Below are positions 1-9,268 of a stretch of DNA of 64,000 nt, in pieces; position 1 is the first letter of the stretch; every line of letters begins with the position of its first letter. Source of the stretch: Bacillota bacterium (lineage in GTDB: Bacteria; Bacillota; Clostridia; Lachnospirales; Lachnospiraceae); contig JAEWJZ010000021.1 of assembly GCA_023386315.1 (NCBI GenBank), positions 1 to 64,000 of the forward strand, read 5' to 3'. The position numbers and the translations under genes are program-made. Below the pieces are notes generated by a model that saw only the letters and a program-made list of their open reading frames with translations, had not been told where the DNA came from and made no database searches.

Positions 1-125
1 ATATACCTCCATGCTTGACTATTATTCAATAGTTTATGAAAACTAAGGAACCGCCTAGTACCGAACGGTATGCTAGGTGGTGTGGGAGGTCGGTAGATAA
101 AATAATTATCTACCTCCTACCCGAT
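1..125 (+). mobile_element. 3' end of a group II intron (domains V and VI)
   Basis: Positions 48-82 fold as a domain V hairpin: ACCGCCTAG (50-58) pairs with CTAGGTGGT (73-81), there is a two-base bulge (TG, 71-72) on the 3' side, and UACC/GGUA closes a GAAC loop. Positions 84-125 fold as domain VI: GGTAGAT pairs with ATCTACC and a lower stem holds an unpaired A at 119, the expected branch point, six bases before a likely splice site near 125. The intron-encoded reverse transcriptase is not in the window, so it is unknown whether the element is complete. Identification rests on structure and on memory of similar intron tails in Firmicutes. Confidence 0.75.
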
Positions 126-176
126 TAGAAACCTTTTTTTGTGGGAATGAATATGATATATCGGGCTGTAAGCCCA

Positions 177-205
177 TTGAAATAAAAGTAGATAATCGTT
201 ATAAT
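177..205 (+). promoter_or_regulatory. promoter of the receiver-protein gene
   Basis: TTGAAA (177-182) and TATAAT (200-205) are separated by exactly 17 bases, a near-consensus vegetative promoter. It lies downstream of the intron end, so the receiver gene can be transcribed independently of the intron. Confidence 0.75.
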
Positions 206-227
206 AATTATATTTCCATAACGATTA
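193..227. repeat. inverted repeat over the -10 region (candidate operator)
   Basis: TAATCGTTAT (193-202) and ATAACGATTA (218-227) are a perfect 10-base inverted repeat with a 15-base spacer. The left arm covers the -10 box of the promoter and the right arm lies about where transcription should begin. This is a typical position for a repressor site; a leader hairpin is the alternative. Confidence 0.6.
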
Positions 228-259
228 GAAGAAAGAATGAAAGAACCATCGGAGGAGTT

Positions 260-664
260 ATGAGTATCAGGGTTGTAGTTGTAGATAATTCAGAGGAATT
301 ATTGGTGAAACTGACGGGAATTTTGAACGATATGAGTGAAATTGAGCTGTGCGGCAGCTTTCCGGAAGCCATTGCAGCCATGCAGTATATAAAGGAGAAT
401 CCGGTAGATCTTGTGTTTTCGGATATTGTCATGCCGGATATCAGCGGAATTACGCTGGCCTCCAAGCTTTACGAACTTCCGGATCCGCCGGAGGTTGTGC
501 TTTTATCCGGAATTCCGGGATTTTCTCTGGAAGCATTTAAAATCCGTGTATTTGCTTTTATTGTAAAGCCTTATACAAGGGCACAGATCAGTAAGGTAAT
601 CCGGATGTATAAAGAAAAAAAGTCTGGAGCTGAAGTCTCCAGTCCGGATGAAATACTTAGATAG
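260..664 (+). CDS. stand-alone response-regulator receiver protein
   Basis: A 134-residue CheY-like receiver domain with no output domain. Visible landmarks are D55 in FSDIVMPD (phosphoacceptor), S83 in LLSG (switch Thr/Ser position) and K103 in IVKPYT. The usual acidic pair after beta-1 is D9-N10 rather than two acids, which may weaken metal binding. A short charged tail (KKSGAEVSSPDEILR) follows the fold. The start is fixed by GGAGGAG seven bases upstream. The gene has its own promoter, and no histidine kinase is adjacent. It probably acts by protein-protein contact; the partner cannot be told from here. Confidence 0.85.
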   Translation: MSIRVVVVDNSEELLVKLTGILNDMSEIELCGSFPEAIAAMQYIKENPVDLVFSDIVMPDISGITLASKLYELPDPPEVVLLSGIPGFSLEAFKIRVFAFIVKPYTRAQISKVIRMYKEKKSGAEVSSPDEILR

Positions 665-703
665 ACCGTGGGATTTCGAGTCTGTCCCGTTTTTGCTTTT
701 TAA

Positions 704-732
704 TGGACGAACCCTGTATCCTATGTTATAAT
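704..732 (+). promoter_or_regulatory. extended -10 promoter for gdpP-rplI-dnaB
   Basis: TGTTATAAT (724-732) is an extended -10 element, with a weak -35 (TGGACG, 704-709) 17 bases upstream of TATAAT. It lies 46 bases before the gdpP start codon. Confidence 0.55.
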
Positions 733-777
733 AGGAAGATAGCGAAAAAAGAACCTTTTTTCCATAAGGAGTCAAAT

Positions 778-2838
778 ATGAAAGAGAAGTTTAAAATAAA
801 GGGACAGCTGGGGATTTACATGCAATGGCCTCTTTACTTAACCGGGCTTTTAATTGCTGCCAATGCAGTGATCGGTGCAGTAAGTACAAAAGCAGGGATC
901 ATTATGGCCCTGTTTACGCTGATGTATGCAGGAATCGCGTTCTGGCTTTCTTTTTATAGAAGAAGACGTCTGTTAAGCGGCCTTGTGGAATTCTCAGCAG
1001 AGTACTCCTGGATGCAGAAGAAACTCCTTAATGATCTTGAGATTCCGTATGCAATCGCGGATGAAAGCGGGAGAATTCTATGGGGGAATGATACATTTTC
1101 TGCGGTTTTAGGGGAAGAGAAACACTTAAGGGCATCACGGAAGAATTTAACCGGCATTTTTCCTGAGATCACAAAAGAGGTTTTAAAGCTGGGAGACGGA
1201 GCTGTGACACTTCATGGCATATGCAATGACAGGAAGTACCAGATACAGCTGAAAGCGGTGCACATGAATGATGCATCGGAGCTGATGAGTAATACAGCAG
1301 GCATGGATAGTGCGGAACAGATGCTGCTGGCAGTTTATTTATTTGATGAAACAGAGATTCTCACATATAAACAGATGGTAGATGACCAGAAGATGGTGGC
1401 AGGTCTTATCTATCTGGATAATTACGATGAGGCGCTGGAAAGCGTGGAGGAGGTACGCCGCTCCCTTTTAACTGCGCTTATCGACCGGAAGATTACAAAG
1501 TACATCACCAACATGAACGGAATTGTGAAAAAGCTGGAAAAGGACAAGTACTTCATCGCCATCAAGCAGTGTTACATTGAAGAATTGAAAGAGAACCGTT
1601 TTTCCATCCTGGAAGAAGTTAAGACTGTCAATATCGGTAATGAGATGTCAGTTACATTAAGTATCGGTCTTGGAATGAATGGAGACAGTTACTATAAGAA
1701 TTTAGATTTTGCAAGAATTGCCATTGACATGGCGCTGGGGCGCGGAGGCGACCAGGCAGTGGTCAAGGACGGAGAGCGCATCCAGTATTTTGGCGGGAAA
1801 GCGCCTCAGGTGGAGAAGACGACCCGTGTGAAGGCCCGCGTAAAGGCCCATGCATTAAGGGAACTGATGGAAACCAAGGACCGCATCCTGATTATGGGTC
1901 ATCGCATGACGGACATTGATTCCTTCGGTGCTGCGGTAGGTATTTACCGAATCGCTACTGCCATGGACAAAAAGGCCAATATCGTCATTAATGAAGTGAC
2001 CACCTTCGTGCGTCCCATGAAGGAACGGTTCGTTGGAAATCCGGATTATCCGGAGGATTTATTTTTAAGAGGTGATGAAGCAGCAAGTCTTGTTGATGCC
2101 AATACACTGCTTGTTGTGGTTGATGTAAACCGGCCCAGCATTACCGATGAACCACAGCTTCTGCGGCTGGTGAAAACCATTGTGGTACTGGATCACCACA
2201 GGCAGAGCAGTGAGATCATTGACAATGCAGTTTTATCCTATGTAGAGCCATACGCATCCTCTGCCTGCGAGATGGTAGCAGAGGTGCTTCAGTACATTGC
2301 AGACGGGATTAAGATTAAATCTGCAGAAGCAGATGCTCTTTATGCCGGTATTGTCATTGACACCCATAATTTCACCAACCAGACAGGCGTGAGAACCTTT
2401 GAAGCAGCAGCCTTTTTAAGGCGGAACGGTGCAGATGTAGTCCGTGTAAGAAAGCTGTTTCGGGATAATCTTGATGATTATAAGGCAAAAGCGGAAGCAG
2501 TCAGGGAGGCTGAGATTTTTGAAGGGAACTTTGCCATCAGCTTATGCCCCTCTGAAGGAATTGACAGCCCTACGGTAGTAGGTGCCCAGGCTGCCAATGA
2601 ACTGCTTGACATATCAGGAATCAAGGCGTCTGTCGTTATGACAGAGTATAACAATACGGTATATTTAAGTGCCCGTTCCATTGATGAAGTCAATGTTCAG
2701 GTGATGATGGAGAAGCTTGGCGGCGGCGGACACAGAACCATTGCAGGTGCCCAGCTTGCCGGTGTAAGCATAGAAGAAGCAAGAAACCAGGTAAAAGCGG
2801 TTATTAAAGAGATGTTAGAGAAGGGAGACATATCATAA
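778..2838 (+). CDS. gdpP: cyclic-di-AMP phosphodiesterase GdpP (DHH family)
   Basis: A 686-residue membrane phosphodiesterase that hydrolyses the second messenger c-di-AMP. Order of parts: two membrane segments (about residues 15-60), a PAS-like region, a degenerate GGDEF domain (about 170-330), then DHH and DHHA1 domains. The DHH metal motif is seen as GHRMTDIDS (about 372) and LDHH (about 470), and the DHHA1 signature as [10 protein letters not shown] (about 648). The start chosen is the ATG after TAAGGAG at 765-771; an in-frame ATG 25 codons upstream lacks a ribosome site. The stop overlaps the rplI start (TAATG). Co-location with rplI and dnaB is the usual Firmicute arrangement. Confidence 0.95.
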   Translation: MKEKFKIKGQLGIYMQWPLYLTGLLIAANAVIGAVSTKAGIIMALFTLMYAGIAFWLSFYRRRRLLSGLVEFSAEYSWMQKKLLNDLEIPYAIADESGRILWGNDTFSAVLGEEKHLRASRKNLTGIFPEITKEVLKLGDGAVTLHGICNDRKYQIQLKAVHMNDASELMSNTAGMDSAEQMLLAVYLFDETEILTYKQMVDDQKMVAGLIYLDNYDEALESVEEVRRSLLTALIDRKITKYITNMNGIVKKLEKDKYFIAIKQCYIEELKENRFSILEEVKTVNIGNEMSVTLSIGLGMNGDSYYKNLDFARIAIDMALGRGGDQAVVKDGERIQYFGGKAPQVEKTTRVKARVKAHALRELMETKDRILIMGHRMTDIDSFGAAVGIYRIATAMDKKANIVINEVTTFVRPMKERFVGNPDYPEDLFLRGDEAASLVDANTLLVVVDVNRPSITDEPQLLRLVKTIVVLDHHRQSSEIIDNAVLSYVEPYASSACEMVAEVLQYIADGIKIKSAEADALYAGIVIDTHNFTNQTGVRTFEAAAFLRRNGADVVRVRKLFRDNLDDYKAKAEAVREAEIFEGNFAISLCPSEGIDSPTVVGAQAANELLDISGIKASVVMTEYNNTVYLSARSIDEVNVQVMMEKLGGGGHRTIAGAQLAGVSIEEARNQVKAVIKEMLEKGDIS

Positions 2839-3284
2839 TGGATATTGTATTATTAGAAGATGTAAAAGCACTGGGGAAAAAGGGACAGATCGTTAAGGTT
2901 AATGACGGATATGCAAGAAATTTCATTCTCCCGAAAAAACTGGGAATTGAAGCGACAACAAAAAACTTAAATGACTTAAAGCTTCAGAAAGCCAATGAAG
3001 CAAAGATTGCAGCAGATCAGCTGGAAGCAGCAAAAGAGCTTGGAAAGAAGATTGAAGAAGCTTCTATTACTGTTACAATCCGTGCAGGAGAAGGCGGAAG
3101 AGCATTTGGTTCCGTATCAGGCAAGGAGATTTCCCAGGCGATTTCCAGCCAGCTTGGGCTTGACATTGATAAGAAGAAACTGGTTCTTCCCGAGCCGTTA
3201 AAGACCTTTGGCACTCATGAGGTTCCTATTAAGCTTCATAAGGATGTAACTGCAAAATTAGATGTTAAGGTAATAGAAAGCTAG
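2838..3284 (+). CDS. rplI: 50S ribosomal protein L9
   Basis: A 148-residue protein, the normal length of L9. The N-terminal RNA-binding domain starts [17 protein letters not shown] and carries the conserved [10 protein letters not shown] segment, followed by the long connecting helix and a C-terminal domain with [13 protein letters not shown]. Its ATG shares a base with the stop codon of gdpP, indicating translational coupling, and dnaB follows after 11 bases. Confidence 0.98.
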   Translation: MDIVLLEDVKALGKKGQIVKVNDGYARNFILPKKLGIEATTKNLNDLKLQKANEAKIAADQLEAAKELGKKIEEASITVTIRAGEGGRAFGSVSGKEISQAISSQLGLDIDKKKLVLPEPLKTFGTHEVPIKLHKDVTAKLDVKVIES

Positions 3285-3295
3285 GAGGCACAGTT

Positions 3296-4630
3296 ATGGA
3301 TGAGGCCCTGATCAAACGGATACTCCCTCACAGCATTGAGTCCGAGCAGTCCGTCATCGGATCCATGCTGATGGATCGGGATGCGATCATTGCTGCTTCC
3401 GAGATCGTTACAGCAGGAGATTTTTATCAGCACCAGTATGGCGTCATGTTTGAAGCCATGCTGGAGCTTTTTAATGAGAATCTGCCGGTGGACTTAGTCA
3501 CTTTGCAGAACCGCTTAAAAGAAAAGGATGTTCCCCCCGAGGTATCCAGTCTGGAATTTGTAAGAGACATTATTACAACCGTTCCAACCTCTGCCAATGT
3601 AAAGTCTTATGCCAAAATTGTGCGGGACAAGGCCGTATTAAGGCGTCTGATTAAGATAAACGAGGACATAGCCAACACCTGTTATGCAGGAAAAGAACCG
3701 CTTGAGAATATTCTGGCATCTACGGAGAAGACCATATTTGACTTACTCCAGAACCGTAATTCCGGAGATTTCGTACCCATTCGTCAGGTTGCCATGAATG
3801 TACTGGAAAAGATTGAGGAAGCCTCCAAAAATCAGGGAACCGTAACAGGAGTTCCAACAGGTTTTATTGATCTGGACTATAAGACTTCCGGTCTTCAGCC
3901 GTCGGATTTTGTCCTGATTGCCGCCCGCCCTTCTATGGGAAAGACAGCTTTCGTTTTGAATCTGGTAGATCATATAGCGGTGAAGAAGGGGCTTCCAGCT
4001 ATGGTCTTCAGTCTGGAGATGTCAAAGGAGCAGTTAGTAAACCGTATGCTTGCCATGGAGTCTAATGTAGATTCCCAGAAGTTAAGAACCGGTACCTTAT
4101 CCGACAGTGACTGGGATGCGGTGGTGGAAGGAATTGGAGTAATTGGAAATTCCAAGTTAATTATTGATGACACCCCTGGAATTTCCATTATGGAGCTTCG
4201 TTCAAGGTGCAGAAAGATGAAGCTGGAGCATGGGTTAAGCATTGTAATTATTGACTACCTGCAGTTAATGAGCGGAAGCGGAAAAGGCGGAGAGAACCGT
4301 CAGCAGGAGATTTCCGAAATCTCCCGTTCGTTGAAGGCCCTTGCAAGAGAGTTGAGTGCGCCCGTAATAGCACTGTCCCAGCTTAGCCGTGCCTGCGAGA
4401 CGAGGCCGGATCACCGGCCGATGCTGTCTGATCTTAGAGAGTCAGGAGCCATCGAGCAGGATGCCGACGTGGTAATGTTTTTATATCGAGATGATTATTA
4501 TAATAAAGATACTGATATGCCCAATATTGCGGAAGTAATTATAGCGAAGCAGAGAAATGGTCCGATTGGTACCGTGAATCTGGTGTGGAGGCCGGAGTAT
4601 ACCAAGTTTGCAAACATGGCCCGGCAATAA
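3296..4630 (+). CDS. dnaB: replicative DNA helicase DnaB
   Basis: A 444-residue hexameric helicase that unwinds DNA ahead of the replication fork. The N-terminal domain begins LPHSIESEQSVIGSML, typical for the family. The RecA-like motor domain shows Walker A (ARPSMGKTAF, about residue 211), Walker B (IVIIDYLQLM, about 315) and the DnaB motif around ESGAIEQDADVVMFLYR. AGGAGG lies about nine bases before the ATG. No intein is present. Last member of the gdpP-rplI-dnaB run. Confidence 0.98.
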   Translation: MDEALIKRILPHSIESEQSVIGSMLMDRDAIIAASEIVTAGDFYQHQYGVMFEAMLELFNENLPVDLVTLQNRLKEKDVPPEVSSLEFVRDIITTVPTSANVKSYAKIVRDKAVLRRLIKINEDIANTCYAGKEPLENILASTEKTIFDLLQNRNSGDFVPIRQVAMNVLEKIEEASKNQGTVTGVPTGFIDLDYKTSGLQPSDFVLIAARPSMGKTAFVLNLVDHIAVKKGLPAMVFSLEMSKEQLVNRMLAMESNVDSQKLRTGTLSDSDWDAVVEGIGVIGNSKLIIDDTPGISIMELRSRCRKMKLEHGLSIVIIDYLQLMSGSGKGGENRQQEISEISRSLKALARELSAPVIALSQLSRACETRPDHRPMLSDLRESGAIEQDADVVMFLYRDDYYNKDTDMPNIAEVIIAKQRNGPIGTVNLVWRPEYTKFANMARQ

Positions 4631-4694
4631 AAGGGTAATGCAGCATTTCCTGATTCTTAAGGAAGGAAGTAGCTGCAAGGAGAAGAGGGGTTTC

Positions 4695-5387
4695 ATGAAC
4701 AGACTGAACATCGTTTCAATCTTTCAGAACTTAAGTGAAGATACCGTGGATGAAATCTGGCGTTCAGGGAAAATAGTCAAATATGACAAAAATGCAGAAT
4801 GCTTTCGGGCGAAAGATAAAAATTATTATCTGTATTTTCTGCTGGATGGAAGTGCTGCGATTTATAATCTGACTCATTGCGGAAGACAAAAAACCATTTT
4901 CTATCTTGGACCTGGAGAGTTATTAAATGACTGCATAACACCAGATGTATTCGTCTCGGTGAGCTGTCATACCATGGTTCCCTGTAATGTTTTTATTATA
5001 AAGTCAGATATATTTAACCGAATAATGAAAAAAGATTTCGCTCTGACCCAGGCAGTGGTAAAAGAATTAGAACGAAAGATCTGGAGAATGGGTCACCAGT
5101 TAAAAAACACCATGGGAAGTATTTATATGGAGCGAAAGCTGGCTGCAAAGCTTTGGAAGCTTGGACGTGATTTCGGAAAACGTGATGATAAGGGACTGTA
5201 CATAGATATTCCGCTGAGTATAACAGAATTGGCAGATTTTTTAGGAGCACCAAGGGAAACAACCTCCCGAATCTGTAAATTACTTTCTGGCTATGAGCTG
5301 ATTAAAATGGAGAACAAAAAGATATATCTGATTTCACCTGACAGGCTGGCATATTTTTATAAAAAAGGTGTTTTGCCGGAAAATTAA
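4695..5387 (+). CDS. Crp/Fnr-family transcriptional regulator
   Basis: A 230-residue regulator with an N-terminal cyclic-nucleotide-binding-like beta-roll (FLLDGSAAIYNL, LGPGELLND) and a C-terminal winged helix whose recognition helix is about residues 175-195 (ITELADFLGAPRETTSR). Several cysteines occur in the sensor domain but not in the N-terminal spacing of E. coli FNR, so the signal is not evident. The ATG is preceded by AAGGAGAAGAGGGG; an upstream in-frame start overlaps dnaB and has no ribosome site. It immediately precedes the nitrate reductase-like operon, so control of that operon is the simplest inference. Confidence 0.85.
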   Translation: MNRLNIVSIFQNLSEDTVDEIWRSGKIVKYDKNAECFRAKDKNYYLYFLLDGSAAIYNLTHCGRQKTIFYLGPGELLNDCITPDVFVSVSCHTMVPCNVFIIKSDIFNRIMKKDFALTQAVVKELERKIWRMGHQLKNTMGSIYMERKLAAKLWKLGRDFGKRDDKGLYIDIPLSITELADFLGAPRETTSRICKLLSGYELIKMENKKIYLISPDRLAYFYKKGVLPEN

Positions 5388-5404
5388 ATTTAATAGATAT
5401 TGAT

Positions 5405-5437
5405 AAAATTCCGTGATAGATGTCACGGAATTTTTTT
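5405..5437 (+). terminator. hairpin terminator that also contains a Crp-like half-site pair
   Basis: AATTCCGTGA and TCACGGAATT form a perfect 10-base stem around TAGATG, followed by seven T. This is a good intrinsic terminator for the regulator gene. The core GTGA-N6-TCAC has the exact symmetry of a Crp-family operator, so the same bases could act as DNA site and RNA terminator. Confidence 0.8.
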
Positions 5438-5469
5438 GTATTTTATTCTATAGTTATTGTTAAATATTA

Positions 5470-5488
5470 GTCAAACCCAAATTTTGAC
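5470..5488. repeat. inverted repeat upstream of the nitrate reductase-like operon
   Basis: GTCAAA (5470-5475) and TTTGAC (5483-5488) are inverted about a 7-base spacer, ending 24 bases before the first ATG of the operon. Possible regulator site near or downstream of the transcription start. No clear -35/-10 pair was found in this gap. Confidence 0.45.
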
Positions 5489-5512
5489 AATCAAAAGCAG
5501 GGGGTTCAAAAG

Positions 5513-7612
5513 ATGAAAAAGATACAATCTACTTGTAATTATTGTGCATTGGACTGTAATCTGGATTTTTATGTGGAAAATAACAGAATTGTAAAAGTAG
5601 TGCCTACGAAAGGTTATCCTGTCAACAAAGGTTTTTCCTGTATCAAAGGTTTGTCCCTTGATAAACAGCAGACCACGGTAAAACCAAACAGCCTTCCAAA
5701 AATCAGACAGGAAGATGGCAGAATGAAAGAAGTATCATGGGAAGATGGTTTTCAGTATGTAGCAGACAAGCTGAAGGAAATCCAGAAAAAATATGGTTCG
5801 GAAAGTGTGGCTGGAATCAGTACGGGACAGTTGACCATGGAGGAATTTTCCATTTTCGGACACGTGATGAGAAATTACTTAAAAGCCAATGTTGACGGAA
5901 ATACAAGACTTTGCATGGCCACCGCCGTAGTGGCCCACAAGCAGAGTTATGGATTTGATGCTCCCGGATTCACCTTAAAAGATCTGGAATTATCGGATAC
6001 CATTATTTTTATAGGAGCTAATCCGGTGGTTGCCCACCCGATTCTCTGGGAAAGGGTGAAACGAAATCAAATTCCGGATAAAAAGATCATTGTCTTAGAC
6101 CCTAGAAAATCAGAAACAGCCAGGAATGCGGATTACTGGTATGGTCTGAAGTGGAAATCCGACCTGGCGCTTTTCTATACCCTGGCACATATTCTCATTG
6201 AAAAAGATTATGTAGACCACCATTATATTGAAGCACATACCAATGGTTATGAAGATTTTGCCGGATTTGTCCGGAAATATGATTGTAAATACGGGGCAGA
6301 GGCAACCGGATTGTCAGAAGAACAGATCATACAGCTGGCGGAGCTGATCCACACTGGAAAACGTGTTTCCTTCTGGTGGACCATGGGAGTGAACCAGGGA
6401 TATGAAGCAGTGCGCACGGCACAGGCAATTATTAATCTGGCGGCAATGACGGGAAATATCGGCAGACCAGGTACCGGCCCCAACTCCATAACTGGTCAGT
6501 GCAATGCCATGGGTTCCAGGGCTTACAGCAATACTTCCTGTCTGTTTGGAGGCGGTGACTTTAACAATGATGCCAGAAGAGAAGCGGTGGCTAAAGCAAT
6601 CGGATGCCAGACACAGGATTTAATTGATAAGCCCACGATTCCTTATGATCAGATTATTACAGGAATCAATGAAGGAAAAATCAAAGCACTCTGGATCCTG
6701 TGTACCAATCCAAGACACAGCTGGGCAAACAATGAAACCTTCGCTGCCGCTGCTAAGAAGCTGGAGCTGTTTGTGGTACAGGACATCTACGATGATATTG
6801 AAAGCGCAGAGGACTGTACGGTATTTTTCCCGGTAGTGCCAGGTATTAAAAAAGCTGGGACCTATATCAATATGGAACGCAGGATGTCTGCAATGCGGCC
6901 TGTTTTGGAACGCGGGGAACATGAAATCAGTGATTACGAAGCGATACTGGGAGTTGGAAAAGCCCTTGGAATGGGGAAATTGCTGAATGGGTTTAAGACT
7001 GTACAGCAATGCTTTGAGACCATGCAGAAATGTGCCAAAGGAATGCCCTGTGATTTCTCCGGAATTACCTGGGAAGGTCTGGAAGCGTCCCATGGTGTCC
7101 AGTGGCCGTTCAGAGAGGGGGAAACATTGGCTGAGGATGAAAGGCGTCTTTATGAAGACGGTAAATTCTGGCATCCAGATGGAAAATTAAAATTTCTTTT
7201 TGAGGAAGTGATGCCCAATCCATTGCCGGTAACCAGAGAATTTCCTTTCATATTGAATACCGGAAGGGGAAGCGTGGGCCAGTGGCATACCCAGTCCCGG
7301 ACCAGAGAAGTTCAGTTTATAGAAGATGTGACTGCCAGGAAAGCGTATCTGTATATGAATGAGGAGACAGCAAAGGAATATGGCATCAGAGAAATGGACC
7401 GGATCAGGGTGCATTCTGTCAATGGAGAAAATGCTGTATTTCACGTTTTGGTGACCTCAAATGTCACTCATGATGAACTATTTGCACCGATTCATTATTT
7501 AGAATGTAATAAAATCACCCCATCCATTTATGACAAGTATTCCAGAGAGCCTTCTTATAAAGCAACGCCCGTATGTTTTGAAAAAGAGGATGGAGGTAGT
7601 ATCAATGGTTAG
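5513..7612 (+). CDS. Mo-bisMGD oxidoreductase catalytic subunit, Nas/Nap-like (probable nitrate reductase)
   Basis: A 699-residue molybdopterin oxidoreductase. An N-terminal [4Fe-4S] site is formed by C8, C11, C15 and C43. The predicted Mo ligand is C134 in NTRLCMATAV; this segment and the following SYGFDAP resemble nitrate reductases NapA and NasA, where the ligand is Cys, rather than the Sec/Cys context of formate dehydrogenases. The C-terminal cofactor-binding domain has GSVGQWHTQSRT, like the QWHT(M)TRT motif of assimilatory nitrate reductases. There is no twin-arginine signal, so the enzyme should be cytoplasmic. It is followed without gaps by redox partners and by mobA, moeA and mobB, consistent with a bis-MGD enzyme. 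Substrate nitrate is inferred; another oxyanion is possible. Confidence 0.8.
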   Translation: MKKIQSTCNYCALDCNLDFYVENNRIVKVVPTKGYPVNKGFSCIKGLSLDKQQTTVKPNSLPKIRQEDGRMKEVSWEDGFQYVADKLKEIQKKYGSESVAGISTGQLTMEEFSIFGHVMRNYLKANVDGNTRLCMATAVVAHKQSYGFDAPGFTLKDLELSDTIIFIGANPVVAHPILWERVKRNQIPDKKIIVLDPRKSETARNADYWYGLKWKSDLALFYTLAHILIEKDYVDHHYIEAHTNGYEDFAGFVRKYDCKYGAEATGLSEEQIIQLAELIHTGKRVSFWWTMGVNQGYEAVRTAQAIINLAAMTGNIGRPGTGPNSITGQCNAMGSRAYSNTSCLFGGGDFNNDARREAVAKAIGCQTQDLIDKPTIPYDQIITGINEGKIKALWILCTNPRHSWANNETFAAAAKKLELFVVQDIYDDIESAEDCTVFFPVVPGIKKAGTYINMERRMSAMRPVLERGEHEISDYEAILGVGKALGMGKLLNGFKTVQQCFETMQKCAKGMPCDFSGITWEGLEASHGVQWPFREGETLAEDERRLYEDGKFWHPDGKLKFLFEEVMPNPLPVTREFPFILNTGRGSVGQWHTQSRTREVQFIEDVTARKAYLYMNEETAKEYGIREMDRIRVHSVNGENAVFHVLVTSNVTHDELFAPIHYLECNKITPSIYDKYSREPSYKATPVCFEKEDGGSING

Positions 7613-8027
7613 AATCAGGATTGACCGTTCAAAATGCATCGGCTGTCTGACCTGTGTTACGGCCTGTGTGGTCAGTCATGAAAGTGATGATGCCAGAAAT
7701 CGTGTTGTCATTGACAGTGAGATTAAAGCGGCACCGATTTTTTGCCGTCACTGCGAGCTGCCGGAGTGTACCTATACCTGTATGACAGGTGCCATGCATA
7801 AAAATCCCATAACCGGATTTGTAGAATATGATAAGGAACAATGTGCAAGCTGCTATATGTGTATTATGGCCTGTCCTTACGGCGTTTTAAAGAGCGATAA
7901 AATCAACCATAAAGAAATTATGAAATGCAATATGTGTGTACATAGAACTGATGATGGTTCACCAAAACCAATGTGCGTTGAAAAATGTCCCATGCAGGCA
8001 ATCACACTTGTGGAGGTGGAAAAATGA
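7605..8027 (+). CDS. four-cluster [4Fe-4S] ferredoxin subunit (DmsB/NarB-like)
   Basis: A 140-residue electron-transfer subunit with four cysteine groups: CIGCLTCVTAC, CRHCELPECTYTC, CASCYMCIMAC and CNMC...CVEKC. This 16-Cys pattern is that of DmsB/FdnH/HycB-type subunits and would hold four [4Fe-4S] clusters. It should pass electrons between the FAD protein encoded next and the molybdenum subunit. The ATG overlaps the end of the upstream gene by 8 bases and follows GGAGG; the stop overlaps the next start as ATGA. Confidence 0.88.
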   Translation: MVRIRIDRSKCIGCLTCVTACVVSHESDDARNRVVIDSEIKAAPIFCRHCELPECTYTCMTGAMHKNPITGFVEYDKEQCASCYMCIMACPYGVLKSDKINHKEIMKCNMCVHRTDDGSPKPMCVEKCPMQAITLVEVEK

Positions 8028-9268
8028 GATATGTGGTAATTGGATCTTCTGCAGCGGGAATCAATGGTATCAGGGGAATACGTTCGGAAGATAAAGAAGG
8101 TGAGATCATTCTGATTTCAAAAGACGAGGCTGTTTATTCCAGATGCATCCTTCATCATTACATGGAAGGTATCCGTGATTTAAAAAGATTGAGCTTTATA
8201 GAAGAGGATTTCTTTGAAAAGCATAAGGTTCAGTGGGTATCGGGGATAGCTGTGACCGGATTGAACAGTGATAAGCGGGAGGTGGCACTGGAGGATGGGA
8301 GTCTCATCGCTTATGATAAGCTTCTGATCGCCTCCGGTTCCCACTCCTTTTTGCCTCCGGTTTTAAATCTTCGGGAAGCTGACGGCGTTTTTGGATTTCG
8401 TAATCTGGAGGATATTAAACAGATCATGGTACGGGCAAAGACCGCCGGGTACATTGTTGTCATGGGGGCTGGGCTGGTAGGAATTGACTGCATAAGCGGC
8501 TTACTGCCGTTAAAAAAGAATCTGTCTCTGGTTGAAATGCAGGATCATATGCTGGCCATACAATTGGATAAAAAGGCGGCCTCTGCTTATGAGCAGGCAT
8601 TTCTTGAAAAGGGAGTCAGACAGTATTTCGCGGTTGGGATAAATGAAGTGGTTATGGATGAAGATAATCATGTGCGGAAAGTGATTTTAACAAATGGGGA
8701 AGTTCTGCCTTGTGATCTGCTGGTAGTAACAGCGGGGATAAGGGCCAATATCGATTTTCTATCGGGTTCCGGCGTGGAAACGGACCAGAGGGGACTGTTG
8801 ATCGATGAAACAGGAAGAACCAATATAGAAGGAGTATATGGTGCCGGAGATGTGACGGGAAGGAATCCCATCTGGCCGGTAGCAGTAAAGGAAGGTCTGA
8901 TTGCAGGTTGCAATATGGCCGGAGGAAATAAAAGTATGACAGATTTCTTTGCCAGTAAGTCGACTATGAATTTCCTGGGAATCCCCACATTATCCCTTGG
9001 TGTAAATACCAGGCCGGATGAAACCTATCAGGAAATCATACAGGAAACAGAGGGTGGAGAATATAAGAAGATCATTTTTAAAGACGGTCATATTTATGGC
9101 GCCATACTTCAGAATGATCTGGCGTATGCCGGAATTCTGACGCAGATCATAAGAAGAAATATCGATGTTTCAAAGGTAAAAAAACCTGTCTTTAAGATTG
9201 ATTATTCCGATTTTTTTCATTTAAATGATAATTTCGAATTTATGTACGAGGAACAGGAGAAAGTATGA
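8024..9268 (+). CDS. FAD/NAD(P)-dependent oxidoreductase of the nitrate reductase-like operon
   Basis: A 414-residue pyridine nucleotide-disulfide oxidoreductase-fold protein, like the FAD part of NirB and rubredoxin reductases. An N-terminal FAD motif (VIGSSAAGING), a second dinucleotide fold (VVMGAGLVGIDC, about residue 145) and the FAD-contact motif GVYGAGDVTG (about 273) are visible. There is no redox CxxC near the FAD. It likely moves electrons from NAD(P)H to the four-cluster ferredoxin. Start and stop both use ATGA overlaps with its neighbours, a sign of tight translational coupling. Confidence 0.85.
   Translation: MRYVVIGSSAAGINGIRGIRSEDKEGEIILISKDEAVYSRCILHHYMEGIRDLKRLSFIEEDFFEKHKVQWVSGIAVTGLNSDKREVALEDGSLIAYDKLLIASGSHSFLPPVLNLREADGVFGFRNLEDIKQIMVRAKTAGYIVVMGAGLVGIDCISGLLPLKKNLSLVEMQDHMLAIQLDKKAASAYEQAFLEKGVRQYFAVGINEVVMDEDNHVRKVILTNGEVLPCDLLVVTAGIRANIDFLSGSGVETDQRGLLIDETGRTNIEGVYGAGDVTGRNPIWPVAVKEGLIAGCNMAGGNKSMTDFFASKSTMNFLGIPTLSLGVNTRPDETYQEIIQETEGGEYKKIIFKDGHIYGAILQNDLAYAGILTQIIRRNIDVSKVKKPVFKIDYSDFFHLNDNFEFMYEEQEKV

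Noticed and set aside
160..180. Small hairpin GGGCT/AGCCC near 163-175 as a terminator
   Set aside because: Only a five-base stem with a three-base loop and no T-run; it overlaps nothing functional apart from lying just upstream of the -35 box.
665..700. Terminator after the receiver gene (GGGA/TCCC then T-run)
   Set aside because: Only four base pairs support the stem, which is too weak to call although a T-rich stretch follows.
6620..7174. 184-codon minus-strand reading frame inside the reductase gene
   Set aside because: Entirely antisense to a well-supported catalytic gene and without ribosome site or family features.
5513..7612. Formate dehydrogenase for the molybdenum enzyme
   Set aside because: The predicted Mo-ligand context NTRLCMATAV and the C-terminal QWHT segment fit Nap/Nas nitrate reductases better, and there is no in-frame TGA for selenocysteine.
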